A stretch of 51,998 bases of DNA from Betaproteobacteria bacterium (GCA_005881575.1 VBCA01000035.1:1-51998), one strand, 5' to 3'. Numbered from the stretch's first letter, positions 9,130-19,408 are shown. Program-made: numbers and translations. Notes: generated by a model not told the origin, from the letters alone.

Positions 9130-9159
9130 TTGACAACCATTGAAGGCAAAAAGGATAAT
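9130..9159 (+). promoter_or_regulatory. Sigma-70 promoter of tRNA-Met
   Basis: TTGACA (9130-9135), an 18-base spacer and GATAAT (9154-9159). The -35 is a perfect consensus match and the -10 matches five of six. It lies 14 bases before the tRNA and probably also serves the two genes downstream. Confidence 0.75.
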
Positions 9160-9173
9160 TTCCGGTTTTCCGT

Positions 9174-9250
<77 letters not shown>

Positions 9251-9271
9251 TTTCTCCTCGAGGGAGCGACC

Positions 9272-9592
9272 ATGGCCCCACGCCGAGCAGCCTGCCTTGC
9301 GCTCCTGTCGGCCCTCCTTTGGGCCGTATCGGGTCTCGCTCAGACGCGGCCAAGCCCGATCCCGCAGGACTCCAAACGAGGCTACATCCGGCACGTCAAA
9401 GAGATGGCCGTAACCGTGGACGATAAAGCGATGGAGCTCGCTGCAGGCGCGATCATCCGCAATCAGCAGAACCTGATCATCGTGCCCGTGACCCTTCCGC
9501 GCGAGGGAGCCTGGGCCGCGTACAACCTGAATCGCGACGGCCAGATTTTTCGCGTGTGGCTGCTGACACCCGACGAGCTCGCGCGGCCTTAG
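9272..9592 (+). CDS. Small exported protein of unknown function
   Basis: I do not recognise this 106-residue protein. It has a clear Sec signal peptide (Arg-Arg start, hydrophobic core, cleavage after GLAQ near residue 24). The mature part of about 80 residues is compact and mixed, with the hydrophobic strand LIIVPVTLP and no cysteines, so it is probably periplasmic. GAGGGAG lies just before the ATG. It sits 21 bases after tRNA-Met and 17 bases before miaB in the same direction, so it may share the tRNA promoter. Confidence 0.8.
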   Translation: MAPRRAACLALLSALLWAVSGLAQTRPSPIPQDSKRGYIRHVKEMAVTVDDKAMELAAGAIIRNQQNLIIVPVTLPREGAWAAYNLNRDGQIFRVWLLTPDELARP

Positions 9593-9609
9593 CCCCGAAG
9601 GCGGATGAC

Positions 9610-10941
9610 ATGACGAAAAAGCTCTTCATCCGGACGTTCGGCTGCCAGATGAACGAGTACGACTCGGACAAGATGGCCGATCTCCTGTGCGTCGAGAAGG
9701 GTTTCGAGATCACCGACCAGCCTGAAAATGCGGACCTGATCCTGTTCAACACCTGCTCGGTGCGCGAGCGGGCGCAGGAAAAAGTATTTCACGACCTCGG
9801 GCGCGTGAAACACCTGAAGCAGGCGCGGCGCGACCTTCTCATCGGCGTGGGCGGCTGCGTCGCGAGCCAGGAAGGCGCGGCCATCGTGGCGCGCGCGCCC
9901 TACGTCGATGTCGTGTTCGGCCCGCAGACGCTGCACCGGCTCCCCGAATTGATCGACGCTCGCCAACGCTCCGGCGAGCCTCAGGTGGACGTCTCCTTCC
10001 CGGAGATCGAGAAGTTCGACAGGCTTCCACCGGCTCGGGTCCAAGGGCCGAGCGCCTTCGTATCGATCATGGAAGGCTGCAGCAAGTACTGCAGCTTCTG
10101 CGTCGTTCCCTACACCCGCGGGGAGGAAGTGTCCCGCCCCTTCGACGACGTCCTGACCGAGGTCGCGGATCTCGCCGAACAAGGCGTCAAGGAAGTGACT
10201 CTGCTCGGTCAGAACGTCAACGCCTACCGCGGCAGGATGGCGGACGGCGTCATTGCGGATTTTGCCCTCCTCCTCGAGTACGTCGCGGAGATTCCCGGCA
10301 TCGGGCGCGTCCGTTACACCACTTCGCATCCGAAGGAATTCACCCAGCGTCTGATCGCTGCGCACGCGAGGATCGATAAGCTCGCTCCACAGGTGCACCT
10401 TCCGGTGCAGTCCGGCTCGGACCGCGTGCTCTCGGCGATGAAGCGCGGGTACACCGCCCTCGAATACAAATCGATCGTGCGGAGGCTGCGCGCCGCGAAC
10501 CCCGGCATCAGCATCTCCTCCGATTTCATCGTGGGCTTCCCCGGGGAGAGCGAGCAGGATTTCGAGGCGACCCTGAGACTGGTGGACGATGTGGGTTTCG
10601 ACGGGTCGTTTTCGTTCGTCTACAGCCGGCGGCCGGGAACCCCTGCAGCGGAGCTTCCCGATCATACTCCGCAGGAGGTGAAGCGCGCCCGGCTTGCCCG
10701 GCTTCAGCGGAAAATCGATGCGCATGCGAGCAGGATCAGCGAAAGCCTGATCGGCACGCGCCAGCGCATTCTCGTCGAAGGCGCCTCGCGCAGGGACTCC
10801 GGGGAGCTTTCGGGCCGCGCGGGAGACAACCGCGTCGTCAACTTTCGCGGTCCCCGGGGGCTCGTGGGCCAGTTCGTCGAGGTAACCGTCACCGCGGCGA
10901 AGGCGCATACGCTGCGCGGCGAGGTCCGCGTTGCGGCGTAG
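9610..10941 (+). CDS. miaB: tRNA-2-methylthio-N6-isopentenyladenosine synthase
   Basis: Radical-SAM enzyme that adds a methylthio group to i6A37 of tRNAs reading UNN codons. The 443-residue protein has the N-terminal UPF0004 domain ([22 protein letters not shown], whose three Cys bind the auxiliary cluster), the radical-SAM CSKYCSFC near residue 157, and a C-terminal TRAM domain. I chose ATG 9610, giving [14 protein letters not shown] as in homologues; an upstream start at 9556 would overlap the preceding gene. miaB-ybeZ-ybeY-corC-lnt is a conserved order. tRNA-Phe, a known MiaB substrate class, is also encoded in this window. Confidence 0.97.
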   Translation: MTKKLFIRTFGCQMNEYDSDKMADLLCVEKGFEITDQPENADLILFNTCSVRERAQEKVFHDLGRVKHLKQARRDLLIGVGGCVASQEGAAIVARAPYVDVVFGPQTLHRLPELIDARQRSGEPQVDVSFPEIEKFDRLPPARVQGPSAFVSIMEGCSKYCSFCVVPYTRGEEVSRPFDDVLTEVADLAEQGVKEVTLLGQNVNAYRGRMADGVIADFALLLEYVAEIPGIGRVRYTTSHPKEFTQRLIAAHARIDKLAPQVHLPVQSGSDRVLSAMKRGYTALEYKSIVRRLRAANPGISISSDFIVGFPGESEQDFEATLRLVDDVGFDGSFSFVYSRRPGTPAAELPDHTPQEVKRARLARLQRKIDAHASRISESLIGTRQRILVEGASRRDSGELSGRAGDNRVVNFRGPRGLVGQFVEVTVTAAKAHTLRGEVRVAA

Positions 10942-10945
10942 GCCT

Positions 10946-11881
10946 TTGAAGACCGGTCCTCTGGAACTCGTCCTCACGCCTGTCGACAACCAGCGCCTCG
11001 CCAATCTGTGCGGGACGCTGGACGAGAACCTCAGGCAAATCGAGACCGCGCTGGACGTCACGATCGCGCGCCGCGGCGAGCGTTTCACCGTCCGCGGAGC
11101 GCATGCCGCCCAGGCGGCAGACGTGCTGCAGAAATTCTACGACGACGCCAAACGCGGTCTCACCCTGGACGACATTCAGCTCGGCCTGATCGAAGTCCGC
11201 TCCCGCGGCCGCGCGAAGGAGGACACGCCCCTGCTCACGCGGCGGGCGGACCTGCGCGGCCGCACGCCCAGGCAGCGGAACTACATCCAGAACATCCTCG
11301 AGCACGACATCACCTTCGCGATCGGTCCCGCGGGGACCGGCAAGACCTATCTCGCGGTGGCGTGCGCGGTGGACGCGCTGGAGCGCGATGCCGTGAAGCG
11401 CATCGTGTTGGTGCGGCCCGCAGTCGAGGCGGGCGAGCGCCTGGGGTTCCTGCCCGGCGACCTCGCTCAGAAGGTCGATCCGTACTTGCGGCCGCTCTAC
11501 GACGCGCTCTACGACCTGCTCGGTTTCGACAAGGCGGGCAAGCTCTTCGAGCGCGGTGCAATCGAACTCGCTCCGCTCGCCTACATGCGCGGCCGCACGC
11601 TGAACCACTCGTTCGTCATTCTCGACGAGGCCCAGAACACCACCCCCGAGCAGATGAAAATGTTCCTCACGCGCATCGGCTTCGGCTCGAAGGCAGTGGT
11701 GACCGGTGACATCACGCAGATCGACCTGGCGCGCGGGCAGAAGAGCGGCATGGTGGCGGTCCAGAAAATACTCGCTCAGGTGCGGGGTATCGCGTTCACC
11801 GCGTTCAAGAGCGAGGACGTCGTTCGCCATCCTCTGGTGCAACGCATCGTGGATGCCTACGAGCGTTACGGGGACGAGTAG
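10946..11881 (+). CDS. ybeZ: PhoH-family ATPase YbeZ
   Basis: A cytoplasmic P-loop ATPase of the PhoH family that works with the RNase YbeY; its exact role is not settled. In the 311-residue product the Walker A motif GPAGTGKT is at 127-134, with VRPAVEAGERLGFLPGD after it and the Walker B VILDEAQN further on. The N-terminal 80 residues are a KH-like region. The start is uncertain: TTG 10946 lies four bases after the miaB stop, and TTG 10931 would overlap miaB and add five residues. No ATG is available in this region. Confidence 0.94.
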   Translation: MKTGPLELVLTPVDNQRLANLCGTLDENLRQIETALDVTIARRGERFTVRGAHAAQAADVLQKFYDDAKRGLTLDDIQLGLIEVRSRGRAKEDTPLLTRRADLRGRTPRQRNYIQNILEHDITFAIGPAGTGKTYLAVACAVDALERDAVKRIVLVRPAVEAGERLGFLPGDLAQKVDPYLRPLYDALYDLLGFDKAGKLFERGAIELAPLAYMRGRTLNHSFVILDEAQNTTPEQMKMFLTRIGFGSKAVVTGDITQIDLARGQKSGMVAVQKILAQVRGIAFTAFKSEDVVRHPLVQRIVDAYERYGDE

Positions 11882-11886
11882 CCGTC

Positions 11887-12387
11887 ATGCGGGCCGGCGG
11901 CTCGTCGGGCGCAGCCCGGCCCGCACGATCGGGGCGCTCCCGAAAGCCGCGCCTCGCGCTCCATCTTCAGGTCGTCTCGCGCGCCGCGCCGGCGCCCGCT
12001 TTCGTGCAGGTGCGCCGATGGGCGCGCACGGCGCTCAAAGGTCCGGCAGAGATCACCGTGAGGTTAGTCGGAGCCGCCGAAGCCCGCATTCTCAACCGCC
12101 GCTACCGGGGCCGCGACTATGCCGCCAACGTGCTGAGTTTTCCCTATGCGCGGCGACGCGGCTTGCTGCAGGGCGACATCGTCCTTTGCGCCCCGGTGAT
12201 CGCCCGAGAGGCGCTCGTCCAAGGCAAGACCGTGGAAGCGCATCTCGCGCACCTGACGGTTCACGCGCTTCTGCACCTTCAGGGCTACGATCACCTTCGC
12301 CAGCGTGACGCTGCACGCATGGAAGCGCTGGAAAAGAAGCTTCTCGCCAAACTCGGTTATCCTGATCCCTACGACGCTTCCGGGTGA
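11887..12387 (+). CDS. ybeY: Endoribonuclease YbeY
   Basis: Metal-dependent RNase needed for 16S rRNA 3'-end maturation and ribosome quality control. The zinc-binding HxxxHxxxxxH signature is HALLHLQGYDH (His126, His130, His136), and NRRYRGRDYAANVLSFPY precedes it. At 166 residues it has about 20 extra N-terminal residues rich in Arg, Ala and Ser; the only convincing start is ATG 11887, five bases after ybeZ. Confidence 0.94.
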   Translation: MRAGGSSGAARPARSGRSRKPRLALHLQVVSRAAPAPAFVQVRRWARTALKGPAEITVRLVGAAEARILNRRYRGRDYAANVLSFPYARRRGLLQGDIVLCAPVIAREALVQGKTVEAHLAHLTVHALLHLQGYDHLRQRDAARMEALEKKLLAKLGYPDPYDASG

Positions 12388-12403
12388 GGACTCCCAGGCC
12401 TGG

Positions 12404-13270
12404 ATGAGCGACCTCTTGTCGCCAGGCCCCGCGGCAAATATGGACGAATCGAACAAACCTTCGCTGCTCGAACGGCTTTCCGCCCTGCTCATGCGCGAGC
12501 CCGAGGACCGGGAGCAGCTGCTCAAGCTGCTGCACTCGGCCTTCGAGAGAAACCTCCTCGACGGCGACGCCCTGTCGATGATCGAGGGCGCGCTGCAGGT
12601 CTCCGAGATGCAAGTGCGCGACATCATGGTGCCGCGCTCACAAATGGACATGATCGACGTGAGCGAGACTCCCGACAAATTCATTCCGCAGGTGATCGCC
12701 ACGGCGCACTCGCGCTTCCCCGTCATCGACAAGAATCGCGACGACGTCATCGGCGTTCTGCTCGCCAAGGACCTGCTGCGCTACTACGCGGGGGAGGAAG
12801 AGTTCAAGGTGCGCGACATGCTCAGACCCGCCGTCTTCGTGCCCGAGTCCAAGCGCCTGAACGTGCTGCTGCGCGAATTCCGCGCGAACCGCAACCACAT
12901 GGCGATCGTGGTCGACGAGTACGGCGGCGTGGCGGGCCTGGTGACCATCGAGGACGTGCTCGAGCAGATCGTCGGCGACATCGAGGACGAATACGACTTC
13001 GACGATTCGGAGGACAACATCGTACCCGAGCAAGGGGGACACTACCGCGTCAAGGCACAGACGGAAATCGCCGATTTCAATCGAGCCTTCGGGGCGAAGT
13101 TCTCCGACACCGATTTCGACACCGTCGGCGGGCTCGTGGTCAACCGCTTCGGGCGCCTGCCCAAGCGCGGCGAGGCGATCACCATCGACGGCCTGCGCAT
13201 CCAGGTGCTGCGCGCCGACAGCCGCAGGCTGCACGTCCTTCAGGTGCACCGGCTGCCAGGCAAGGCTTGA
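12404..13270 (+). CDS. corC: CorC/HlyC-type CBS-domain protein
   Basis: Named for magnesium and cobalt efflux; a soluble CBS-pair protein between ybeY and lnt. In the 288-residue product, LERLSALLMREPEDREQLL opens the conserved region, the CBS pair begins at VRDIMVPRSQMD (about 70) and runs through VDEYGGVAGLVTIEDVLEQIVGDIEDE, and the C-terminal CorC_HlyC domain carries TVGGLV. I chose ATG 12404; ATG 12440 (MDESNKP) is equally possible. The frame is open further upstream inside ybeY, which I do not believe. Its stop overlaps the lnt start. Confidence 0.92.
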   Translation: MSDLLSPGPAANMDESNKPSLLERLSALLMREPEDREQLLKLLHSAFERNLLDGDALSMIEGALQVSEMQVRDIMVPRSQMDMIDVSETPDKFIPQVIATAHSRFPVIDKNRDDVIGVLLAKDLLRYYAGEEEFKVRDMLRPAVFVPESKRLNVLLREFRANRNHMAIVVDEYGGVAGLVTIEDVLEQIVGDIEDEYDFDDSEDNIVPEQGGHYRVKAQTEIADFNRAFGAKFSDTDFDTVGGLVVNRFGRLPKRGEAITIDGLRIQVLRADSRRLHVLQVHRLPGKA

Positions 13271-14772
13271 AGGCTTTTCTCCAATCACCGCTCGCCGCGA
13301 TCGCCGCGGCTCTGGTCGCGGGCGTCTTGACCGTCGCTGCATTCGCTCCACTCGGGGTATTCCCGCTGTCGTTCTTGACCCTCGCGGGCCTGCTCCTCAT
13401 CTGGCGGCGGGCGGCACCGGCGCAGGCGTTCTGGGCGGGCTTCGCTTTTGGTGCAGGCCTGTTCGGCGCCGGTGCGTCATGGGTCTACGTCAGCTTGCAC
13501 GATTTCGGCATGATGCCGGCGCCGCTCGCTACGATCGGCACGCTCGCCTACTGCGCGATCCTCGCGCTGTATCCCGCCGGCGCGGGGTGGTGCCTCGCGC
13601 GGCTAGTGCGCGCTCCGGCCTCGGCCCTGATCGCGTTCCCGGCGGCGTGGACGCTGTTCGAGTGGTTGCGCGGCTGGGTCTTCACAGGTGTGCCCTGGCT
13701 TGCTCTCGGTTACAGCCAGCTTGACTCCCCGCTCGCGGGATTGGCTCCAGTTGTCGGGGTATACGGCGTGTCGTTCGCGACCGCGCTTTGCGCGGGCCTG
13801 CTCGTCGTCGTGACCTCCGGCTCCCCGAAATCCCGTGTCGCGAGCGGCGTCGCTCTCGTACTCGCTTTCGGCCTCGGCCAGCTGGCGAAGCAGATCGACT
13901 GGACCTCGCCCCAGGGCGCCCCCCTCAAGGTAGCCCTGCTCCAGGGAAACATCCCCCAGGACCTGAAGTTCAAGGCGGATCGATACGCGATGACTCTGTC
14001 GATCTACAAGCGCCTAATCGAAGCGAGCAAGGGTCGGCTCATCGTCCTGCCCGAAACCGCCATTCCGCGTTTCCTCGACGCGGTCGACCCGAGCTACCTG
14101 AGGGACATCGAGCGGATCGCCGCCGGGCGTCGCGCGGACGTTCTGATCGGCGTGCCCATCCGGGACTCCGAGGGACGCTATTTCAACAGCGTGATCAGCG
14201 TGGGAGCGTCGCCTTCGCAGCGCTACGACAAGTCGCACCTCGTTCCCTTCGGCGAGTTCGTGCCTGCCGGCTTCGGCTGGATCGTGAAAACATTTGCCAT
14301 TCCGCTCTCGGATTTCTCACTGGGCCCGGAAAATCCAAAACCGCTCGCGCTTGCCGGGCAGCTCGTCGCGCCGAATATCTGCTGGGAGGACGCCTTCGGC
14401 GAGGAGATCATCCGCCAGTTGCCTGAAGCAACCCTGCTCGTGAACGTCTCGAACGTCGCCTGGTTCGGCGACTCACTCGCTCCGGCCCAGCACCTGCAGA
14501 TATCGCGCATGCGCGCGCTCGAGACGGGACGCGCCATGCTGCGCGCGACCAATACCGGCATGACCGCGATCATCGATCCCCGCGGCGGGCTCGTCGCGAG
14601 GTTGCCGCAGTTTGTGGAGGGCGTCCTCGAGGGTGAGGTGCAAGGCCATTCCGGGGCAACGCCTTATGTGAAACTCGGGAACTACCCGATCGTGCTCGCT
14701 TGCCTTGCGCTCATCGTCGCACTCGTGTTCCGCCGTGTCCGGATCGTTGGTCGGGCTGAGGAAAGCCGGTAG
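13267..14772 (+). CDS. lnt: Apolipoprotein N-acyltransferase
   Basis: Inner-membrane enzyme that adds the third acyl chain to lipoproteins such as MltA. The 501-residue product has about seven N-terminal membrane helices, then a periplasmic carbon-nitrogen hydrolase domain with the catalytic triad Glu263 (LPETAIP), Lys322 ([13 protein letters not shown]) and Cys372 ([10 protein letters not shown]). It ends in a last membrane helix. It starts at TTG 13267, the TTGA overlapping the corC stop. Confidence 0.96.
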   Translation: MKAFLQSPLAAIAAALVAGVLTVAAFAPLGVFPLSFLTLAGLLLIWRRAAPAQAFWAGFAFGAGLFGAGASWVYVSLHDFGMMPAPLATIGTLAYCAILALYPAGAGWCLARLVRAPASALIAFPAAWTLFEWLRGWVFTGVPWLALGYSQLDSPLAGLAPVVGVYGVSFATALCAGLLVVVTSGSPKSRVASGVALVLAFGLGQLAKQIDWTSPQGAPLKVALLQGNIPQDLKFKADRYAMTLSIYKRLIEASKGRLIVLPETAIPRFLDAVDPSYLRDIERIAAGRRADVLIGVPIRDSEGRYFNSVISVGASPSQRYDKSHLVPFGEFVPAGFGWIVKTFAIPLSDFSLGPENPKPLALAGQLVAPNICWEDAFGEEIIRQLPEATLLVNVSNVAWFGDSLAPAQHLQISRMRALETGRAMLRATNTGMTAIIDPRGGLVARLPQFVEGVLEGEVQGHSGATPYVKLGNYPIVLACLALIVALVFRRVRIVGRAEESR

Positions 14773-14795
14773 AATCCATCGCAGTCACCGCGCAC

Positions 14796-15692
14796 ATGCT
14801 GACCTTCCAGGAACTCATCCTCAAGCTGCAGAGTTACTGGGGCAGCAAGGGCTGCGCCCTGCTGCAGCCCTACGACATGGAAATGGGCGCGGGAACGTTC
14901 CATACGGCGACGTTCCTGCGCGCGATCGGCCCCGAACCTTGGCGCGCCGCCTACGTGCAGCCCTCGCGGCGGCCCAAGGACGGGCGCTACGGCGACAACC
15001 CCAATCGCCTGCAGCACTACTACCAGTATCAGGTCGTGCTGAAACCTTCGCCCGATGACATCCAAGATCTCTATCTCGATTCACTTCGCGCGCTCGGCCT
15101 CAATCTGAAACAGCACGACGTGCGCTTCGTCGAGGACGACTGGGAATCGCCGACTCTCGGTGCCTCGGGCCTCGGCTGGGAAGTGTGGCTGGACGGCATG
15201 GAGATCACTCAGTTCACCTATTTCCAGGAAGTCGGCAGCCTGCCTTGCAAGCCGGTGCTGGGCGAAATCACTTACGGCCTAGAGCGGCTCGCGATGTATC
15301 TCCAAGGAAAGGAGAACGTCTTCGATCTAGTGTGGACACCGGGTATCACTTATCGAGACGTCTACCACCAGAACGAGGTCGAGCAGTCGAAATACAACTT
15401 CGAAGCGAGCGATGTGACTTGGTTACTGTCGCAGTTCAACGATTTCGAAGCGCAGGCAAAGCGCTTGATCGCGGAAGGCCTCGCCCTTCCCGGTTACGAG
15501 ATGGTGCTGAAGTGCTCGCACACTTTCAACCTGCTCGATGCGCGCGGCGCGATCTCGGTCACGGAACGTCAGGCATACATACGGCGCGTGCGCACGCTTG
15601 CGCAACTCGTAGCCGAGGCGTATCTCGAATCGCGCAAGAGGCTGGGGTTTCCGATGGTGCAACTGCAGCCGGCCAAGAGGAAGCGGGGCTAG
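14796..15692 (+). CDS. glyQ: Glycyl-tRNA synthetase alpha subunit
   Basis: Catalytic subunit of the heterotetrameric bacterial glycyl-tRNA synthetase. The 298-residue sequence is highly conserved: [18 protein letters not shown] at the start, [39 protein letters not shown] and FTYFQEVGS. It lies 23 bases after lnt and is followed three bases later by glyS. Confidence 0.98.
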   Translation: MLTFQELILKLQSYWGSKGCALLQPYDMEMGAGTFHTATFLRAIGPEPWRAAYVQPSRRPKDGRYGDNPNRLQHYYQYQVVLKPSPDDIQDLYLDSLRALGLNLKQHDVRFVEDDWESPTLGASGLGWEVWLDGMEITQFTYFQEVGSLPCKPVLGEITYGLERLAMYLQGKENVFDLVWTPGITYRDVYHQNEVEQSKYNFEASDVTWLLSQFNDFEAQAKRLIAEGLALPGYEMVLKCSHTFNLLDARGAISVTERQAYIRRVRTLAQLVAEAYLESRKRLGFPMVQLQPAKRKRG

Positions 15693-15695
15693 CGG

Positions 15696-17771
15696 GTGCC
15701 GAAGAAGAAAGCCGCCAAAGCGCCGGGGGCGGCAAGCCTGCTCGTGGAGATTCTCACCGAAGAGCTTCCCCCGAAGTCCCTACTTCGAATTGCAGAAGTG
15801 TTTCGCGACGCCCTCGCTTCTAACCTCAATGGCAGTTCGTTGCTGCCATTTCCGCATCACGCGCGCTGTTTTGCGTCACCTAGGCGCCTTGCGGTATTGA
15901 TAGACAATGTCGCGAACAGGGCCATAGACATGCACTCCGACACTTCAGGGCCATCAGTTGCAGCTGGTACAAAGGCGGCAGAGGGTTTTGCAAAGAAGTA
16001 TGGCGTTACAGTCGATGCGCTCAAGCGCGTGTCAACCGCGAAGGGGGAAGTTTATGTCGCGAGTTACACCACGAAAGGCGCACAGCTTGACGACGTGCTC
16101 GCTCAGAAAGTCGACGCCGCGCTGAAGGTACTCCCAATTTCCAAGGTCATGCGCTGGGGCGAAGGCGAAGCGCAGTTCGTGCGTCCCGTGCACGGCTTGG
16201 TGATGATGCACGGCGGGCGCGTGGTCCCGGGCACCGTTCTCGGCGTGCCCGCAGGCAACACGACGAGCGGACACCGATTCATGGGCGCAGCGTCGATTCG
16301 CCTGGCGAACGCCGACGAGTACGAGGCAAGGTTGCTCAAGGACGGCCGCGTCATCGCCGACTTCGCAGCGCGCAAATCCGAAATCGACAAGCAACTGCTG
16401 GCTGAGGCCAAGCGTCAGAAAGCGAGCCTCGGCGAGTATCAGGACCTCCTGGGAGAAGTCACCGCATTAGTCGAGTTCCCGGCCGTTTACGCGGGGGAGT
16501 TCGACGCCTCGTTTCTCGAGGTGCCCCAGGAATGCTTGATCCTCACCATGCGCCAGAATCAGAAGTATTTTCCGCTGTTCTCCCCCGACGGGAAGCTGCT
16601 GCCCAAATTCCTCATCGTCTCCAATATGCGCGTCGATGACCCGCGCCCGATCGTCGACGGTAACGAGCGGGTCGTCCGGCCCAGGCTCGAGGATGCGCGG
16701 TTCTTCTTCAACCAGGATCAGAAGACCCGCCTCGAGGCGCGCGTTCCGCAGCTGGCGAAAGTTGTGTTCCACAACAAGCTCGGCAGCCAGCTCGAACGCA
16801 TGCAGAGAATCAAGCTGTTGGCCGGCGAGATCGCGCGCTCGCTTCGCGTGGGTGTGATACAAGCTGAACGCGCCGCCGAGCTTTCCAAAGTGGATCTGCT
16901 TACCGCCATGGTCGGTGAATTTCCCGAGCTGCAGGGCGTCATGGGGCGCTACTACGCGCTGCATGACAGCGAGCCGCGTGAAGTCGCCGATGCGATCGAG
17001 CAGCATTACCGCCCACGCTTCGCCGGCGACAAGCTTCCCGAAGGGCCGATCGCCAGCGCCGTAGCGCTTGCCGACAAGCTGGATTCGCTCGCGGGCCTGT
17101 TCAGCATCAAGGAGCTGCCGACCGGAGACAAGGATCCATTCGGACTTCGCCGCGCAGCTCTCGGGGTCATTAGAATCGTTGTTGAAAATCAGCTTCCGTT
17201 GTCCCTGTGGGATCTCGTAAACGCAGCTTTCGAACCTTTCAAAGGCAAGGCGCAAATGGATCTTCAGATGTTTTTTACAGAACGCATGCGCAGCTATTTC
17301 CTTGAGCGCGGCTATTCAGCGAACGAGGTCGAGGCGGTCCTCAGCCTGAACCCGGTTGCGATAGCCCTAATCCCCAAGCAACTCGAAGCTGTTCGTGCGT
17401 TTTCCGCGCTTCCCGAGGCAGCCAGTCTCGCCGCCGCAAACAAGCGAATCGCCAACATACTGCGACAAGCCGAAGCCAAGGGCGAGGCATTCGGTGATGC
17501 CGATGTTTCAGCGCTCAAGGAACCCGCCGAGATCTCGCTTTTCGAGGCCTTGCAGACGGCGTCCCGTTCGGCAAAGCCTCTATTTGAGTCCGGAGATTTC
17601 GCTGGATACCTGAAAGCCTTTGCGGCTTTAAAGAGTCCCGTGGACTCGTTCTTCGACGTGGTCATGGTCATGACGGACGACAAGAAGCTTCGCGAAAATC
17701 GGCTCGCGCTGCTCACCGCCATGCGTAAGGCGATGAATCGGTTCTCCGATATCTCCAAGCTCGCGACATGA
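15696..17771 (+). CDS. glyS: Glycyl-tRNA synthetase beta subunit
   Basis: The tRNA-binding beta subunit; 691 residues, full length. It shows LLVEILTEELPPKSL at the N-terminus, MRWGEGEAQFVRPVHGLV, the HD-like central region and a C-terminal anticodon-binding domain. The start is GTG 15696. Codon choice looks uneven: about 15780-16060 and 17150-17660 use more A/T-ending codons than the middle of the gene. The last bases overlap gmhB (ATGA). Confidence 0.97.
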   Translation: MPKKKAAKAPGAASLLVEILTEELPPKSLLRIAEVFRDALASNLNGSSLLPFPHHARCFASPRRLAVLIDNVANRAIDMHSDTSGPSVAAGTKAAEGFAKKYGVTVDALKRVSTAKGEVYVASYTTKGAQLDDVLAQKVDAALKVLPISKVMRWGEGEAQFVRPVHGLVMMHGGRVVPGTVLGVPAGNTTSGHRFMGAASIRLANADEYEARLLKDGRVIADFAARKSEIDKQLLAEAKRQKASLGEYQDLLGEVTALVEFPAVYAGEFDASFLEVPQECLILTMRQNQKYFPLFSPDGKLLPKFLIVSNMRVDDPRPIVDGNERVVRPRLEDARFFFNQDQKTRLEARVPQLAKVVFHNKLGSQLERMQRIKLLAGEIARSLRVGVIQAERAAELSKVDLLTAMVGEFPELQGVMGRYYALHDSEPREVADAIEQHYRPRFAGDKLPEGPIASAVALADKLDSLAGLFSIKELPTGDKDPFGLRRAALGVIRIVVENQLPLSLWDLVNAAFEPFKGKAQMDLQMFFTERMRSYFLERGYSANEVEAVLSLNPVAIALIPKQLEAVRAFSALPEAASLAAANKRIANILRQAEAKGEAFGDADVSALKEPAEISLFEALQTASRSAKPLFESGDFAGYLKAFAALKSPVDSFFDVVMVMTDDKKLRENRLALLTAMRKAMNRFSDISKLAT

Positions 17772-18301
17772 AACTCATCATCCTCGACCGCGACGGCGTG
17801 ATCAATTACGACAGCGCCGAGTTCATCAAGCATCCCGACGAGTGGCGGCCGATCCCGGGAAGCCTCGATGCCATCGCTCGCCTGACGCAGGATGGCTGGC
17901 GCGTCGTGGTCGCTACGAACCAATCGGGGGTCGGCCGCGGCCTCATGGACATGGTGAGCCTGAACGCCATCAACTCCAAGATGCACAAGGCGGTGAATCT
18001 GGCGGGCGGGCGCATCGAAGCGGTGTTCTATTGCCCCGACACCGCGGAGTCCCAGTCGCCCTGCCGCAAACCCAATCCGGGAATGTTCTTCGCCGTCGCC
18101 GAGCGCCTCAATGTCTCGCTCGACCGCGCACCCTGCGTGGGCGACAGCCTGCGCGACCTTCAGGCTGCAGCCGCGGTTGGAGCCCATCCCATCCTGGTGC
18201 TCTCCGGCAAAGGCGCGAAAACGCGCTCTGCCGGACAGCTTCCGGAAGGGACCGCCGTCTATCCGGATCTGGCCGCGGTGGCGCACGCGCTGAGTCAATG
18301 A
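17768..18301 (+). CDS. gmhB: D-glycero-D-manno-heptose 1,7-bisphosphate 7-phosphatase, degenerate zinc site
   Basis: HAD-family phosphatase of LPS heptose synthesis. The 177-residue product has the nucleophile and acid Asp7 and Asp9 in LDRDGVIN, NQSGVGRG (51-58), CRKPNPGM (99-106) and VGDSLRDL for motif 4. The zinc loop is unusual: the family pattern Cys-x-His...Cys-x-Cys is here Cys89-Pro-Asp91...Ser97-Pro-Cys99, so two of four ligands are replaced. The active-site residues are intact. It overlaps glyS and plsC by four bases each. Confidence 0.9.
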   Translation: MKLIILDRDGVINYDSAEFIKHPDEWRPIPGSLDAIARLTQDGWRVVVATNQSGVGRGLMDMVSLNAINSKMHKAVNLAGGRIEAVFYCPDTAESQSPCRKPNPGMFFAVAERLNVSLDRAPCVGDSLRDLQAAAAVGAHPILVLSGKGAKTRSAGQLPEGTAVYPDLAAVAHALSQ

Positions 18302-19011
18302 ACTTCCTGCGCTCCCTCGTCTTCCTCATCGCCGAGATTCTCGTCACCCCGCCTTACGCGATCGTCGCGCTCGCCACTTTTCCCTTGCCGCGGCTTGCAC
18401 GCTATCGCGTCATCTCCGGGTGGTCGCGCGCGATGATCTGGCTCGCGAAAAACGTGGTCGGCATCCGCTACCGCGTGATCGGCATGGAAAACCTGCCGCG
18501 CACTCCCTGCGTGATCCTGGCCAAGCACCAATCGGCCTGGGAAACCTTGGCCTTCCAGGTCATTTTCCCGCCGCAGGTGCTGGTATTGAAACGAGAGCTC
18601 TTGTGGATCCCTTTCTTCGGTTGGGGCCTCGCGTTGACGAGCCCGATCGCGATCGATCGCAGCCGCGGCGTCCGGGCGCTGAATCGGATGGCCGAGCTCG
18701 GCCGCGAGCGGCTCGCGCAAGGGTTCTGGATCGCGATCTTCCCGGAGGGCACGCGCGTGAAACCGGGCGAACGCCGCAAGTATCACGAAGGCGGCGCATG
18801 GCTTGCGGTGAAATGCGGGGCGTCGGTCGTGCCGGTCGCGCACAACGCCGGCCTGTTCTGGGGTCGCAACGCCTTTCTCAAGCGTCCGGGTACGGTAACG
18901 GTGGAGGTCGGACCGCCGATCGATTCGCGCCCCCACACGCCGGAATCGCTGAACCTGTCGGTCGAGGAATGGATCGAGGGCCGCATGGCGAGTCTGTGTC
19001 CCCAGCGTTGA
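18298..19011 (+). CDS. plsC: 1-acyl-sn-glycerol-3-phosphate acyltransferase
   Basis: Makes phosphatidic acid from lysophosphatidic acid at the inner membrane. The 237-residue product has a hydrophobic N-terminal segment (about 5-30), the acyltransferase motif KHQSAWE (His then Glu five on, where many family members have Asp), IAIDRSRG and the substrate-binding FPEGTR. Its ATG overlaps the gmhB stop (ATGA). The glyS-gmhB-plsC order fits a co-transcribed run. Confidence 0.93.
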   Translation: MNFLRSLVFLIAEILVTPPYAIVALATFPLPRLARYRVISGWSRAMIWLAKNVVGIRYRVIGMENLPRTPCVILAKHQSAWETLAFQVIFPPQVLVLKRELLWIPFFGWGLALTSPIAIDRSRGVRALNRMAELGRERLAQGFWIAIFPEGTRVKPGERRKYHEGGAWLAVKCGASVVPVAHNAGLFWGRNAFLKRPGTVTVEVGPPIDSRPHTPESLNLSVEEWIEGRMASLCPQR

Positions 19012-19024
19012 GAGGAGATCATCG

Positions 19025-19408
19025 ATGCGAATTCTCCACACCATGTTGCGAGTCGGCGATCTGGAGCGGTCGCTGCGCTTCTACACCGAGGTCCTAGGCA
19101 TGCGCCTGCTCCGGCGCAAAGACTACCCGGAGGGGAAATTCACCCTGGCTTTCGTCGGTTACGGCGACGAAACCGATACCGCGGTGATCGAGCTGACCCA
19201 CAACTGGGGCGTGGATAAATACGAACTCGGCAACGCCTTCGGCCACATCGCCGTGGCCGTGGACGACGCTTATAAGGCCTGCGAGGAAGTGAAGCGGCGC
19301 GGGGGCAAGGTCACTCGCGAGGCCGGGCCGATGAAGCACGGCACAACGGTGATCGCCTTCATCGAGGATCCCGACACCTACAAGATCGAGCTTATCCAGC
19401 GCAAATAA
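19025..19408 (+). CDS. gloA: Lactoylglutathione lyase (glyoxalase I)
   Basis: Converts the hemithioacetal of methylglyoxal and glutathione to S-lactoylglutathione. The 127-residue protein has two beta-alpha-beta-beta-beta modules. Metal ligands are visible: His5 in ILHTMLRV, Glu in VIELTHNW, His in FGHIAVAV and Glu in YKIELIQ. GAGGAG lies just before the ATG. It is last in the plus-strand run and convergent with the next gene. Confidence 0.96.
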   Translation: MRILHTMLRVGDLERSLRFYTEVLGMRLLRRKDYPEGKFTLAFVGYGDETDTAVIELTHNWGVDKYELGNAFGHIAVAVDDAYKACEEVKRRGGKVTREAGPMKHGTTVIAFIEDPDTYKIELIQRK

